Shown piece by piece: positions 1 through 7,588 of a stretch of DNA of 20,092 bases. The stretch is taken from the NCBI GenBank assembly GCA_900540685.1, contig UQGS01000042.1, forward strand, positions 1 through 20,092. The letters run 5' to 3'. A program made the translations under genes and the position numbers. This DNA comes from an uncultured Catenibacterium sp. Lineage in GTDB: Bacteria; Bacillota_I; Bacilli_A; Erysipelotrichales; Coprobacillaceae. Under the pieces are notes generated by a model that was given only the letters and a program-made list of their open reading frames with translations, did no database searches and was not told the DNA's origin. Within the stretch, counting starts at the first letter, position 1, and each line of letters begins with the position of its first letter.

Positions 1-54
1 AATAACGATGAAGACTCATCGTTAGATTTAGATATTTCTGAAATAGACTTCTAG
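1..54 (+). CDS. C-terminal tail of an unidentified protein (partial)
   Basis: Frame 1 is open from the window edge to a TAG at 52-54 and gives a short acidic tail ending in LDLDISEIDF. Acidic, low-complexity tails of this kind are common at protein C-termini. Only 17 residues are visible, so no family can be assigned and the frame could be open by chance. It would converge on the liv operon, with the 63-93 palindrome between them. Confidence 0.3.
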   Translation, partial: NNDEDSSLDLDISEIDF

Positions 55-56
55 AC

Positions 57-93
57 TATAAAGAATCACGGGGTGACTTTCACCCCGTGATTC
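57..93 (-). terminator. Palindromic terminator downstream of livF
   Basis: A perfect 13-bp stem (63-75 with 81-93, GAATCACGGGGTG and its complement) encloses a 5-nt loop. Read on the minus strand it is followed by TTTATAG, a modest U-tract, 49 nt after the livF stop. The plus side has no T-run, so it fits the liv operon better than the gene at the left edge. A weaker AT-rich inverted repeat (96-103 with 120-127) lies between this stem and livF. Confidence 0.65.
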
Positions 94-141
94 ATAATAA
101 CTAAAATATAGGAAACCCCTAGTTATTTTAAATTACCGAAC

Positions 142-849
142 TTATCCAAGATATGCTTCTCTAACACGTGGATTATTTGCGACATCTTCTGCTTTACCTG
201 ATACAGTAATATTACCTGTTTCAAGTACATAAGCATGGTCTGCGATAGAGAGTGCTTTATTCGCATTCTGTTCTACAAGAAGAATAGTCATACCTTCTTT
301 TTCATTCACTTCTTTAATGATATCAAAGATTTCATTGACAAGAATTGGAGAAAGACCCATTGAGGGTTCATCTAGTAATAATAGTTTTGGTTTAGACATC
401 AAAGCACGGCCCATCGCAAGCATCTGCTGCTCACCACCAGATAATGTACCAGCTAACTGTTTCTTTCTTTCTCTTAAACGTGGGAATAATGTATAAATAT
501 GTTCAATATCATTCTTGATACCATCAGCATCATTACGAAGATAAGCGCCCATTTCTAGGTTATCTGCAACACTTAACTGGGCAAAGATACGACGTCCTTC
601 AGGAACCTGTGCTAAACCTTTAGAGACAATCTTATGAGCAGGTGTTTTCATGATGTTTTCACCATCAAAGATGATTTCACCACTCTTACCATTTAATAGG
701 CCAGAGATAGCATGCATTGTACTTGTCTTACCTGCACCATTGGCACCAATAAGTGCAACGATTTCACCCTGTTCTACATTAAATGAAATCTTCTTAATCG
801 CATTAATGACTCCATAGTGTACTTCAAGATCCTTAACTTCTAATAACAT
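142..849 (-). CDS. livF: Branched-chain amino-acid ABC transporter, ATPase LivF
   Basis: This is one of the two cytoplasmic ATPases that power the LivHM permease for import of leucine/isoleucine/valine or related neutral amino acids. At 235 residues it has the normal family length. Visible motifs are Walker A GANGAGKT (35-42), the ABC signature LSGGEQQ (136-142) and Walker B LLLLDEP (156-162). The H-loop position reads VEQN (192-195) instead of carrying His; this is usual for LivF and is not a defect. It is the last gene of the operon, 2 nt after the livG stop, and ends before the 63-93 hairpin. The family is certain; the exact substrate is not shown by the sequence. Confidence 0.95.
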   Translation of the reverse strand: MLLEVKDLEVHYGVINAIKKISFNVEQGEIVALIGANGAGKTSTMHAISGLLNGKSGEIIFDGENIMKTPAHKIVSKGLAQVPEGRRIFAQLSVADNLEMGAYLRNDADGIKNDIEHIYTLFPRLRERKKQLAGTLSGGEQQMLAMGRALMSKPKLLLLDEPSMGLSPILVNEIFDIIKEVNEKEGMTILLVEQNANKALSIADHAYVLETGNITVSGKAEDVANNPRVREAYLG

Positions 850-851
850 CT

Positions 852-1628
852 TTAGCCCTCCTCTTCATTGCCTAAGTAGGCAGCTACAACATCAGGGTTG
901 TTTCTAATTTCTTCTGGTGTACCAAAAGCAAGTACTGTACCGAAGTTTAATACCGCAATCTTTTCACAGATACCCATAACAAGCTTCATATCATGTTCAA
1001 TAAGAAGAATAGCCACTGAGAACTTTTCTCTTACAATTTTAATAGTTTCCATTAATTCAGCTGTTTCTGTAGGGTTCATGCCTGCAGCAGGTTCATCTAG
1101 AAGTAATAGCTTAGGTGCTGTCGCAAGTGCTCTCGCAATTTCAAGCTTTCTCTGTTTACCGTAAGGTAAGTTCTTTGCCTTAGATTCCGCAAATTCTTCA
1201 AGATGGAAAACACGTAATAAAGATAAAGCTTCTTCCTGCATAGCAGCTTCAGCCTTCTTATATTTAGGTGTATGGAATAATGCATCAAATACAGTATAAG
1301 GATGAGAGTAATGTAATCCTACCTTTACGTTATCAATAACGCTCATTTCCTTGAATAAACGAATATTCTGGAATGTTCTTGCGATACCTGCTTTAGTGAT
1401 CTTAATAGTGTTTGCTTTTTTAATAGGCTGTCCTTCAAATAGGATACGACCACTTGTTGGCTGATAAACACCTGTTAATAGGTTGAAGACAGTTGTTTTA
1501 CCTGCACCATTTGGACCGATCAAACCAAATAACTGGTTCTTATCGATTTCAAAGTTAAATTCGTCTACGGCCTTTAATCCACCAAACTGAATACCAAGAC
1601 CTTCTGCTTTTAATAATGGTGTACTCAT
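852..1628 (-). CDS. livG: Branched-chain amino-acid ABC transporter, ATPase LivG
   Basis: Second ATPase of the Liv importer, 258 residues. Motifs: Walker A GPNGAGKT (38-45), Q-loop near FQNIR (86-90), signature LPYGKQ (154-159), Walker B LLLLDEP (174-180) and the H-loop His in IEHDM (H212). The non-canonical LPYGKQ in place of LSGGQ is typical of LivG and pairs with the Gln-for-His change in LivF, so the heterodimer probably has one asymmetric ATP site. Its ATG overlaps the livM stop by 4 nt (ATGA), which points to translational coupling. LivF follows after a 2-nt gap. Confidence 0.95.
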   Translation of the reverse strand: MSTPLLKAEGLGIQFGGLKAVDEFNFEIDKNQLFGLIGPNGAGKTTVFNLLTGVYQPTSGRILFEGQPIKKANTIKITKAGIARTFQNIRLFKEMSVIDNVKVGLHYSHPYTVFDALFHTPKYKKAEAAMQEEALSLLRVFHLEEFAESKAKNLPYGKQRKLEIARALATAPKLLLLDEPAAGMNPTETAELMETIKIVREKFSVAILLIEHDMKLVMGICEKIAVLNFGTVLAFGTPEEIRNNPDVVAAYLGNEEEG

Positions 1629-2572
1629 TCTGGCTTCACCTCATCTTTCTTTTTAAAGAATGGAAGACGTTCCATGATTTGTTCGCCTTTACCAGTTCCT
1701 TTTAAAATCATAGCTGCAATTAATACAATTGCGTATAACAACATTCTGTACTGTGAGAATGAGATCAATAATTCTGGGATGACAGTAAGCACAATTGCCG
1801 CAATAATAGAACCCTTTAAGTTACCCATACCACCAAGTACTACCATAACTAGGATTTCAACTGATTTGTTGAAGTCGAAGCCCTTAGGAAGGATAACTGT
1901 ATAATAGTGAGCATATAAGCCTCCTGCAAGTCCGGCAAAGATAGCACTGACTGCAAACGCAAATACTTTATAGTAACCTACATCAATACCTGATAGTTCT
2001 GATGCTGTTTCATCTTCACGAATAGAGATGATCGCACGTCCATGTCTAGATTTCACAATTGAATAAACTACAAAGATTGTGATAATCATTGCGATGAAGA
2101 CATAAACAAGGTTTGTATTCATAGGAATACCAATTAAACCTTTTGCTCCATTAGTGATTTCAAGGTTGTTCATTACTACACGGATGATTTCATTGAAAGC
2201 TAGAGTAATGATACAAAGATAGTCACCCTTTAATCTTAATACTGGAATACCGATAATTAAACCAATAATACCAGCTGCAATCGCACCAATAAGTAATGAT
2301 ACAATAAATGGAAGGTTTAAATAAATACTAATTAAAGCTGATGTATAAGCACCTACTGACATGAAACCAGCATGTCCTAAAGTAAGCTGTCCTAAATAAC
2401 CAGCTGCTAAGTTAAGTGATACAGCGAGGATGATATTAATACCACAAAGAATTAATACACCCTGCCAATAAGAGTTAATGACAGATGTAGCTGTTCCTAC
2501 CATCAATACTGCAAAGATCACAATTGATAGTACGAATGATCTGAATAGTTCGCTTTTTAATAGTTTGTTCAT
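1625..2572 (-). CDS. livM: Branched-chain amino-acid ABC permease LivM
   Basis: Integral-membrane permease subunit of the Liv importer, 315 residues, strongly hydrophobic with about eight or more predicted membrane segments. The conserved cytoplasmic loop near the C-terminus reads ILVMVVLGGMGNLKGS. This is the EAA-like motif of LivM that docks with the ATPases. The N-terminal half has the family's NLAAGYLGQLTLGHAGF signature. It starts 3 nt after the livH stop and overlaps livG by 4 nt, so it is in the middle of a tightly packed operon. A basic and acidic tail (KKKDEVKPE) follows the last helix. Confidence 0.95.
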   Translation of the reverse strand: MNKLLKSELFRSFVLSIVIFAVLMVGTATSVINSYWQGVLILCGINIILAVSLNLAAGYLGQLTLGHAGFMSVGAYTSALISIYLNLPFIVSLLIGAIAAGIIGLIIGIPVLRLKGDYLCIITLAFNEIIRVVMNNLEITNGAKGLIGIPMNTNLVYVFIAMIITIFVVYSIVKSRHGRAIISIREDETASELSGIDVGYYKVFAFAVSAIFAGLAGGLYAHYYTVILPKGFDFNKSVEILVMVVLGGMGNLKGSIIAAIVLTVIPELLISFSQYRMLLYAIVLIAAMILKGTGKGEQIMERLPFFKKKDEVKPE

Positions 2573-2575
2573 AGA

Positions 2576-3448
2576 CTACACCTTCTCTCTTACATTCTTA
2601 CCAAATAAACCGGCAGGTTTAACTAATAAGACAAGAATAAGAATACCAAATACAACTGCATCAGAGAAATCTGATGAGATATAAGCGATTGTAAGTGATT
2701 CTGCGACACCAAGCATTAAACCACCGACCATAGCACCTGGTACACTACCAATACCGCCAAGTACTGCAGCAATAAATGCCTTAATACCTAACATCAAACC
2801 GATATATGGAGTAATTAATGAATAAGCACATCCATAAATAACACCTGCAATGGCACCAAGTCCTGAACCAATCGCAAATGTAAGAGATACTGTTGTATCT
2901 ACATTAATACCCATTAACTGGGCTGCACCCTGGTCTTCTGATACAGCACGCATTGCTTTACCAAGCTTAGTCTTATTAATAAAGAATAAGAGAACTGCAG
3001 TACATAGGGCAGTCACTACTAAAGTAATAATAGTAATATACTTGATAGAAATACCACCAAGATTGATAGTACCCTTTGGCATGATCTGTGGGAATGTACG
3101 AGCCGCACTACCAAAGATTAATAAGAATACATTTTCTAATAAGTAGCTGACACCAATTGCAGTAATTAATACTTCTAGTGAGCCTTTACCTCTTAAAGGC
3201 TTATAAGCTACTTTTTCTGTTAGAACACCTAAAGCTGCAGTCGCAACAATAGAAAATAAGATAGCTGGAATAGGTCCAACAAAGCCCATCGCAATTAATG
3301 CGAAATAAGCACCTGCCATGATGATATCACCATGGGCAAAGTTGATCATTTTCGCAATACCATAAACCATTGTATAACCAATTGCAACTAAAGCATACAT
3401 ACTCCCAGTCGAGAGTCCATTGATGATCTGGTTGATAAAGTTAATCAT
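2576..3448 (-). CDS. livH: Branched-chain amino-acid ABC permease LivH
   Basis: Second membrane permease of the Liv importer, 290 residues, with about eight hydrophobic helices. The N-terminal family signature is present (GLSTGSMYALVAIGYTMVYG, then INFAHGD), as is the C-terminal ATPase-contact loop IAAVLGGIGSVPGA. The ATG is preceded by GAGGGGAGAAG, a good ribosome binding site. It lies 60 nt downstream of livK, behind a terminator-like hairpin, so its mRNA level is likely below that of livK. The final residues (FGKNVREKV) form a short cytoplasmic tail. Confidence 0.95.
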   Translation of the reverse strand: MINFINQIINGLSTGSMYALVAIGYTMVYGIAKMINFAHGDIIMAGAYFALIAMGFVGPIPAILFSIVATAALGVLTEKVAYKPLRGKGSLEVLITAIGVSYLLENVFLLIFGSAARTFPQIMPKGTINLGGISIKYITIITLVVTALCTAVLLFFINKTKLGKAMRAVSEDQGAAQLMGINVDTTVSLTFAIGSGLGAIAGVIYGCAYSLITPYIGLMLGIKAFIAAVLGGIGSVPGAMVGGLMLGVAESLTIAYISSDFSDAVVFGILILVLLVKPAGLFGKNVREKV

Positions 3449-3469
3449 ATTTGCTTCTCCCCTCTATAA

Positions 3470-3499
3470 TAAAAAAATAAGGAGAGATGAACTCTCCTT
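3470..3499 (-). terminator. Intra-operon (attenuating) terminator between livK and livH
   Basis: An 8-bp perfect stem (3479-3486 with 3492-3499, AAGGAGAG and its complement) has a 5-nt loop and is followed on the minus strand by ATTTTTTTATTATAG. This is the form of an intrinsic terminator placed just after livK and before livH. In binding-protein operons such hairpins commonly give partial termination or protect the 3' end, so that the binding protein outnumbers the permease. Partial readthrough is inferred, because no separate livH promoter is obvious. Confidence 0.7.
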
Positions 3500-3508
3500 T
3501 ATTCATCG

Positions 3509-4651
3509 TTATTTTGCAGTTACATACTGACCGTTCTTGATAGTAACGATATTTAATTCCTTAACAGGGTTGTGGTTCTTATCATAAGTAAATCCACCAC
3601 AAACTGCTTCATCATCAGATACTTTGACCTTTTCTAATGCAGCATTTACCTTTTCAGGATCAGTTGATTTAGCTTTGTTGATAGCTTTCATCATAACTGT
3701 TACTGTATCATAAGCCATACCAGCGAACATACTTGGAGTTGTTCCAAATTCTTTTTCGTAAGCTTTTACGAATTCATATGTAGGACCGCTAGTTGCATCC
3801 TTGTTGTAACCACTTGTGAAGAAGCAGTTTTCAAAGTCTGCAGTGTTAACACCCTTAACACCAAGAACACCATCCCAGCCATCAGCACCAAATATTGGAG
3901 CCTTAACGCCAGAGTCTCTTAACTGTTTAGTGATAGATACAACTGATTCATAGTAGTCTGGTAAGAATACAGCATCAGGATTAGCCTGTTTGATCTTAGA
4001 AATGAATGTTGAGAAATCTTTAGTATTTGCGTTATATGCTTCATAGAAAGAAACATTAACACCCTGCTTCTTAGCTTCAACTTTATAAGCAGCTGCAACA
4101 CCTGTAGAATAATCAGATTCCTTGTTGTAAAGAACTGCTACGTTCTTGAAATCATATTTAGTCTTAGACTGCTTAGCTAAATAAGTACCAGCATAAGAGT
4201 CATTTGTACAGATTCTGAATACGTTCTTATAAGCTGTCTTACCATTCATAGTGAACTTATCACCTGAAGCAGATGGTGAAAGGATTGGTGTATTGTTCTT
4301 GCTTGCAGCACTTGCTACTGAAAGTGCAGAACCAGTTGTTACTGGTGAAAGAACTGCAGTCACCTTGTCATCATTATAAAGTTTGTTATAGTCGTTAACG
4401 GCTGTAGTTGGATCAGCCTTATCATCATAGTAAACGCCTGTAATCTTTGTGCCATACTTTTTGTTATAATCCTTAATAGCCATGCTCATCGCATTCTTTA
4501 CGGCAGTACCATACTGAGATGCTTCACCACTTAGTGGGCCGATAAAACCAAATTTTGGTGCTTTGATATCTGTTGTAGTTGAATTCCCATTACTACAACC
4601 TACTAACATTGCTGCGACTGCACCAACAGTCACGATTGTTTTTAATTTCAT
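3509..4651 (-). CDS. livK: Branched-chain amino-acid ABC substrate-binding lipoprotein LivK
   Basis: Extracellular binding protein that delivers substrate to LivHM. The 380 residues begin with a lipoprotein signal peptide (positively charged start, hydrophobic core, lipobox LVGC with the lipidated Cys at 19), so it is anchored on the outer face of the membrane. The mature part is a type-I periplasmic-binding fold (FGFIGPLSGEASQYG near the start, then VLSPVTTGSALSVA), usual for the Leu/Ile/Val-binding family. It is first in the operon, with ribosome binding site GGAGGG 7 nt before the ATG and a strong promoter upstream. Related proteins bind Leu, Ile, Val, other neutral amino acids, amides or urea; the ligand cannot be read from the sequence. 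Confidence 0.93.
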   Translation of the reverse strand: MKLKTIVTVGAVAAMLVGCSNGNSTTTDIKAPKFGFIGPLSGEASQYGTAVKNAMSMAIKDYNKKYGTKITGVYYDDKADPTTAVNDYNKLYNDDKVTAVLSPVTTGSALSVASAASKNNTPILSPSASGDKFTMNGKTAYKNVFRICTNDSYAGTYLAKQSKTKYDFKNVAVLYNKESDYSTGVAAAYKVEAKKQGVNVSFYEAYNANTKDFSTFISKIKQANPDAVFLPDYYESVVSITKQLRDSGVKAPIFGADGWDGVLGVKGVNTADFENCFFTSGYNKDATSGPTYEFVKAYEKEFGTTPSMFAGMAYDTVTVMMKAINKAKSTDPEKVNAALEKVKVSDDEAVCGGFTYDKNHNPVKELNIVTIKNGQYVTAK

Positions 4652-4682
4652 ACATTATCCCTCCAATTTGTATATGCTCCTT

Positions 4683-4710
4683 ATTATACAATCTCATTTG
4701 GGTTTGTCAA
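4683..4710 (-). promoter_or_regulatory. Sigma-A promoter of the liv operon
   Basis: On the minus strand a perfect TTGACA (4705-4710) and a perfect TATAAT (4683-4688) are separated by 16 bp, ending about 31 nt before the livK ATG. The start would be near 4676, giving a short leader with GGAGGG. A consensus match on both boxes predicts high basal strength. No clear operator or CodY-type box was identified with confidence. Confidence 0.88.
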
Positions 4711-4775
4711 TATAATTTGAGTACCTTTTTTACAACAAAACAAATAAATTTGATTTTATTTACCTTTTTCCTAAT

Positions 4776-5888
4776 TTATTGTATTGTTTTTGAAACCTCT
4801 TCAAAAACCGAATAAGCACTTGCTAAGGCAAAATGAATGTTATATCCACCACAATCTCCTGTAACGTCCAATATCTCCCCTGTCGCATATAGATGAGGAT
4901 AACGAACAAATTCAAAAGACTGATCAAAGTTAGAAATCTTAAGTCCTCCTAGCTCTGCCTGCGCAAATTCTTCCCCTCTTAAACCCTTAACAGTGAGTTC
5001 TAGATGCTTAAGAAAAGAGACTGGATTTTTCTGATTTTCTAACAATGGGACAAGTTTTGGATGAACTAAACCATCATAAGGACCGCTCATTGTTTTAAGT
5101 GTACGGATAATAGAATGTAACTCCTGATCTGTAAATTCAGGATAGAAATCGCATATAATCTTATCTCCAGGACGTGCATAACGGCTAAGTACCATCACAC
5201 AAATCCCGCTGATGCCATAATCAGTAAAAAGAAGTTCCCCTTTTTCTGTATGACCCTTTAAAGTAAATACGCCCTTCATTCTCACACCCTTTAATTTCTT
5301 ATAAACAGGTGTAGTGATGAGCTGAGTGATTGTAGGTCTCATAGGACGATAATCCACTTCTAAAGAATTAAAGAGAGTACGTCTATCCTTCATGCCAGAT
5401 AACTTACCCGCTGGTGTACCGCAGGATATAGTGACATAGTCAGCCTGATAATCCTTACTTGAAGCTTGTATTAAATACCCCTTCTTATTCTTTTTAATAG
5501 AGAACACTTCTTCCTCACAGATGATTTCTACGCCATATTCATGCGCTCTATTTAAAAATAATGTCTGTACAGCTTTAGCTGATTCACTATAAGGATATAA
5601 GAGATTCCCCATATATTTTGTATAAAGACCAATGTCCTTTAAAGCTTCTACAATATCAAAATCATGAATAATATCACTCACCCAAGGCTTAATCTCTCCA
5701 TCATAATGAGAGATATCAAGATCCTTGTTAGAAAGATTACAACGACCATTTCCTGTTGCAAGAAGCTTTTTTAGTGGTTTGTCATTGGCTTCTAAGACAG
5801 TAACATCAATATCTAGATATTTCTTTAATAAAATAGAAAGATATATACCTGATATACCTCCCCCAATAATAATCATTTTCTTTTTCAT
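4776..5888 (-). CDS. BaiN/HI0933-family FAD-dependent oxidoreductase
   Basis: Flavoprotein of the HI0933/YhiN/BaiN family. The 370 residues start with a Rossmann FAD-binding motif (GGGISG, 9-14, with the ribose-binding Glu at 33), then the family hallmark GNGRCNLSN (46-54), and end with the FAD-contact segment ATGEILDVTGDCGGYNI (335-351). BaiN was described in Clostridium scindens bile-acid dehydroxylation, but most family members have no proven reaction, so substrate assignment is unsafe. The protein is somewhat shorter than the roughly 400-residue members I know. The ribosome binding site is GAAAGG about 9 nt before the ATG. An IS605-type element ends about 20 bp upstream of that ATG and has cut the gene off from its original upstream region. 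No strong terminator is visible before the liv promoter. Confidence 0.88.
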   Translation of the reverse strand: MKKKMIIIGGGISGIYLSILLKKYLDIDVTVLEANDKPLKKLLATGNGRCNLSNKDLDISHYDGEIKPWVSDIIHDFDIVEALKDIGLYTKYMGNLLYPYSESAKAVQTLFLNRAHEYGVEIICEEEVFSIKKNKKGYLIQASSKDYQADYVTISCGTPAGKLSGMKDRRTLFNSLEVDYRPMRPTITQLITTPVYKKLKGVRMKGVFTLKGHTEKGELLFTDYGISGICVMVLSRYARPGDKIICDFYPEFTDQELHSIIRTLKTMSGPYDGLVHPKLVPLLENQKNPVSFLKHLELTVKGLRGEEFAQAELGGLKISNFDQSFEFVRYPHLYATGEILDVTGDCGGYNIHFALASAYSVFEEVSKTIQ

Positions 5889-5920
5889 AAATAAATCCTT
5901 TCGTTTGTCATGGGCGGAAA

Positions 5921-5942
5921 CCCACTGCCTTTAGGCGGTGAG
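5921..5942. repeat. Left-end subterminal hairpin of the IS
   Basis: CCCACTGCC, loop TTTA, then GGCGGTGAG: eight of nine positions pair, including one wobble, with one mismatch. TnpA of this family recognises such imperfect hairpins as single-stranded DNA. The loop and stem architecture match the right end. Confidence 0.8.
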
Positions 5943-5966
5943 AGGAGCCTCGTAAATCGTTATCTA

Positions 5967-6370
5967 TTATCCCTGACTTTCAATATATTTTTGTATAGTT
6001 GCTAATGACACTTTTCCGATGCTACAAGCAAAATAACCATCTGACCAAAATGTTTTTTCCTTCCAATACTGTTTTGATAAGACCGAACTATACTTTTGCC
6101 ATAAGTAGTATGTTGTTTCCTGCTATGTAATTTTGACAATATCGCAAACTCTATCTGCTGTATTGTAACTTAATAAGAAATGTATATGGTCTTTGTCAGT
6201 TTTTATCGCAATAATTTCGTAGCGTGAGTATTAGTTATATCGAGAATCTCTTGTTTAACATCATCAGCAATAGAGCCTTTTAGTAGTTGTTTGCGGTATT
6301 TGGTTACTAGAACTATATGTACTTTAAGGCTGTATTTTCGTCTGTTATGACGATTGTATCTACTATCCAT
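5967..6370 (-). pseudogene. tnpA: IS200/IS605 TnpA (HUH/Y1 transposase), disrupted
   Basis: The gene opens with an ATG after GAGGTGAACT and reads MDSRYNRHNRRKYSLK, then a typical Y1-transposase N-terminus. A one-base deletion near 6222 (a Gly-Tyr codon pair reduced to GCTAC) shifts the frame, so translation from the ATG stops at 6203 after 55 residues. In the shifted frame the protein resumes as YEIIAIKTDKDHIHFLLSY, including the HIH metal motif. It is then cut by an in-frame amber at 6123-6125, where Lys is expected before QETTYY, and continues to IQKYIESQG with the catalytic-Tyr helix and a normal stop at 5967. The 404 nt equal 135 codons minus one base. Two independent lesions mean no active TnpA comes from this copy. 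Confidence 0.92.
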
Positions 6371-6385
6371 AGTTCACCTCAAAAT

Positions 6386-6433
6386 ATAGATGTTTCACTA
6401 TAAATTAGATATAATATATAGTGAAATATCTAT
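6386..6433. repeat. Imperfect 17-bp inverted repeat between tnpA and tnpB
   Basis: The arms 6386-6402 (ATAGATGTTTCACTATA) and 6417-6433 (TATAGTGAAATATCTAT) are complementary at 16 of 17 positions, with a 14-nt spacer. A TATAAT (6410-6415) lies in the spacer and could be the tnpB -10. The repeat ends 15 nt before the tnpB ATG, with AAAGGAG after it. It could be an operator for both divergent genes or a leader hairpin. Confidence 0.8.
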
Positions 6434-6448
6434 GAAAGGAGTGCATCT

Positions 6449-7588
6449 ATGGAACAGATGACTATTACAGCTAAAATTCAAATAATCGCAGCTGAAACAG
6501 ATAAGGTTTTGCTTGATGAAACTATGTCTGCTTATCGTAATGCCTGTAATTATGTTTCAGACTATGTATTCCGCACTCATGACTTAAAGCAGTTTTCACT
6601 TAATAAAGCTTTGTATTCTACTTTACGAGAAAAGTTTAACCTTAAATCGCAGATGGCGCAGTCTGTTTTGAAGACTGTTATTGCCAGATATAAGACCATT
6701 CTTGAAAATCAGAATGAATGGATTAAACCATCGTTCAAAAAGCCTCAGTATGATTTGGTATGGAACAGAGATTATTCCTTAACTCAAAACTGTTTTTCAA
6801 TCAATACTCTTAATGGTCGTGTAAAGTTATCTTATTTTTCAGATGGAATGTCTAAGTATTTTGATCATACGATTTATAAATTTGGTACTGCCAGACTTGT
6901 AAATAAGCATGGCAAATACTATCTGCATATACCAGTTACCTATGAGGTTGAAGAAAGTAGTATTTCTGACATCTGTAACGTTGTGGGTATAGATAGAGGT
7001 ATTAACTTTGTTGTTGCAACTTATGACAGCAAACATAAGTCTGGATTTGTTAGTGGTAAAGCTATTAAACAGAAACGTGCTAACTATTCCAAGCTTCGTA
7101 AGGAACTCCAAATGCGACATACGCCATCTTCAAGACGAAGACTGAAAGCTATCGGTCAGCGAGAAAACCGTTGGATGCAGGATATTAACCATCAGATATC
7201 GAAGGCACTCGTTGAAAACAACCCAAAGCACACTCTCTTTGTATTGGAAGATTTGTCAGGCATTCGTAATGCTACAGAACGTGTCAAAACAAAAGATCGT
7301 TATGTTTCTGTATCATGGTCTTTCTATGACCTTGAGCAGAAACTAATCTACAAAGCAAAACAGAATCAGTCTTCTGTTATTAAGGTAGACCCTCGCTATA
7401 CAAGCCAGTGCTGCCCTTGCTGTGGACACATTGAAAAGTCTAACCGCAATAAGAAGATACATCTGTTTACTTGCAAAAAATGTGGCTATAAATCTAATGA
7501 TGACCGCATTGGAGCTATGAATCTGTATCGTATGGGAATAAACTATCTTGCAGATAGCCAAGTACCTAATACAGTTGTAACAGAGTAA
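6449..7588 (+). CDS. tnpB: TnpB RNA-guided DNA nuclease of IS605 family
   Basis: 379 residues, full length for TnpB. The RuvC-like catalytic triad is visible: Asp in VVGIDRGIN (D182), Glu in FVLEDLSG (E267) and Asp in SNDDRIGAMNL (D352). A four-cysteine zinc finger sits between the last two blocks (C322, C325, C342, C345; CCPCCGH and CKKCG). TnpB proteins are ancestors of Cas12 nucleases. They use an omega-RNA made from the element's right end to cut DNA matching the flank next to a short TAM, which keeps the element at its locus. The ribosome binding site AAAGGAG is well placed. Glutamine codons include CAA at 4 of 18 positions, unlike the neighbouring livF/livG (none of 14), consistent with a transferred gene. 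Confidence 0.95.
   Translation: MEQMTITAKIQIIAAETDKVLLDETMSAYRNACNYVSDYVFRTHDLKQFSLNKALYSTLREKFNLKSQMAQSVLKTVIARYKTILENQNEWIKPSFKKPQYDLVWNRDYSLTQNCFSINTLNGRVKLSYFSDGMSKYFDHTIYKFGTARLVNKHGKYYLHIPVTYEVEESSISDICNVVGIDRGINFVVATYDSKHKSGFVSGKAIKQKRANYSKLRKELQMRHTPSSRRRLKAIGQRENRWMQDINHQISKALVENNPKHTLFVLEDLSGIRNATERVKTKDRYVSVSWSFYDLEQKLIYKAKQNQSSVIKVDPRYTSQCCPCCGHIEKSNRNKKIHLFTCKKCGYKSNDDRIGAMNLYRMGINYLADSQVPNTVVTE

Noticed and set aside
96..127. Second inverted repeat after livF as a main terminator
   Set aside because: Eight AT-rich pairs with a 16-nt loop and no T-tract on the relevant side; the 63-93 stem is far stronger.
154..162. Non-standard ABC motifs in LivF (Gln for H-loop His) and LivG (LPYGKQ) as defects
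   Set aside because: Both are normal features of the LivF/LivG families. (Positions given are the LivG residues of the signature and nearby region.)
4742..4761. AT-only hairpin downstream of the flavoprotein gene as a terminator
   Set aside because: The stem has seven A-T pairs only and no clean T-run follows (GTTTTGTTG), so it is too weak to call.
6839..7120. Antisense open frame within tnpB, minus strand
   Set aside because: It has no ribosome binding site, no family resemblance and lies wholly inside a well-supported gene; the same applies to the other opposite-strand frames inside livG, livM, livH, livK and ileS.
6449..7588. TnpB as a Cas12 effector of a CRISPR system
   Set aside because: No repeat array or cas1/cas2 genes are present, and the gene sits inside a clear IS605 framework with end hairpins and a tnpA remnant.
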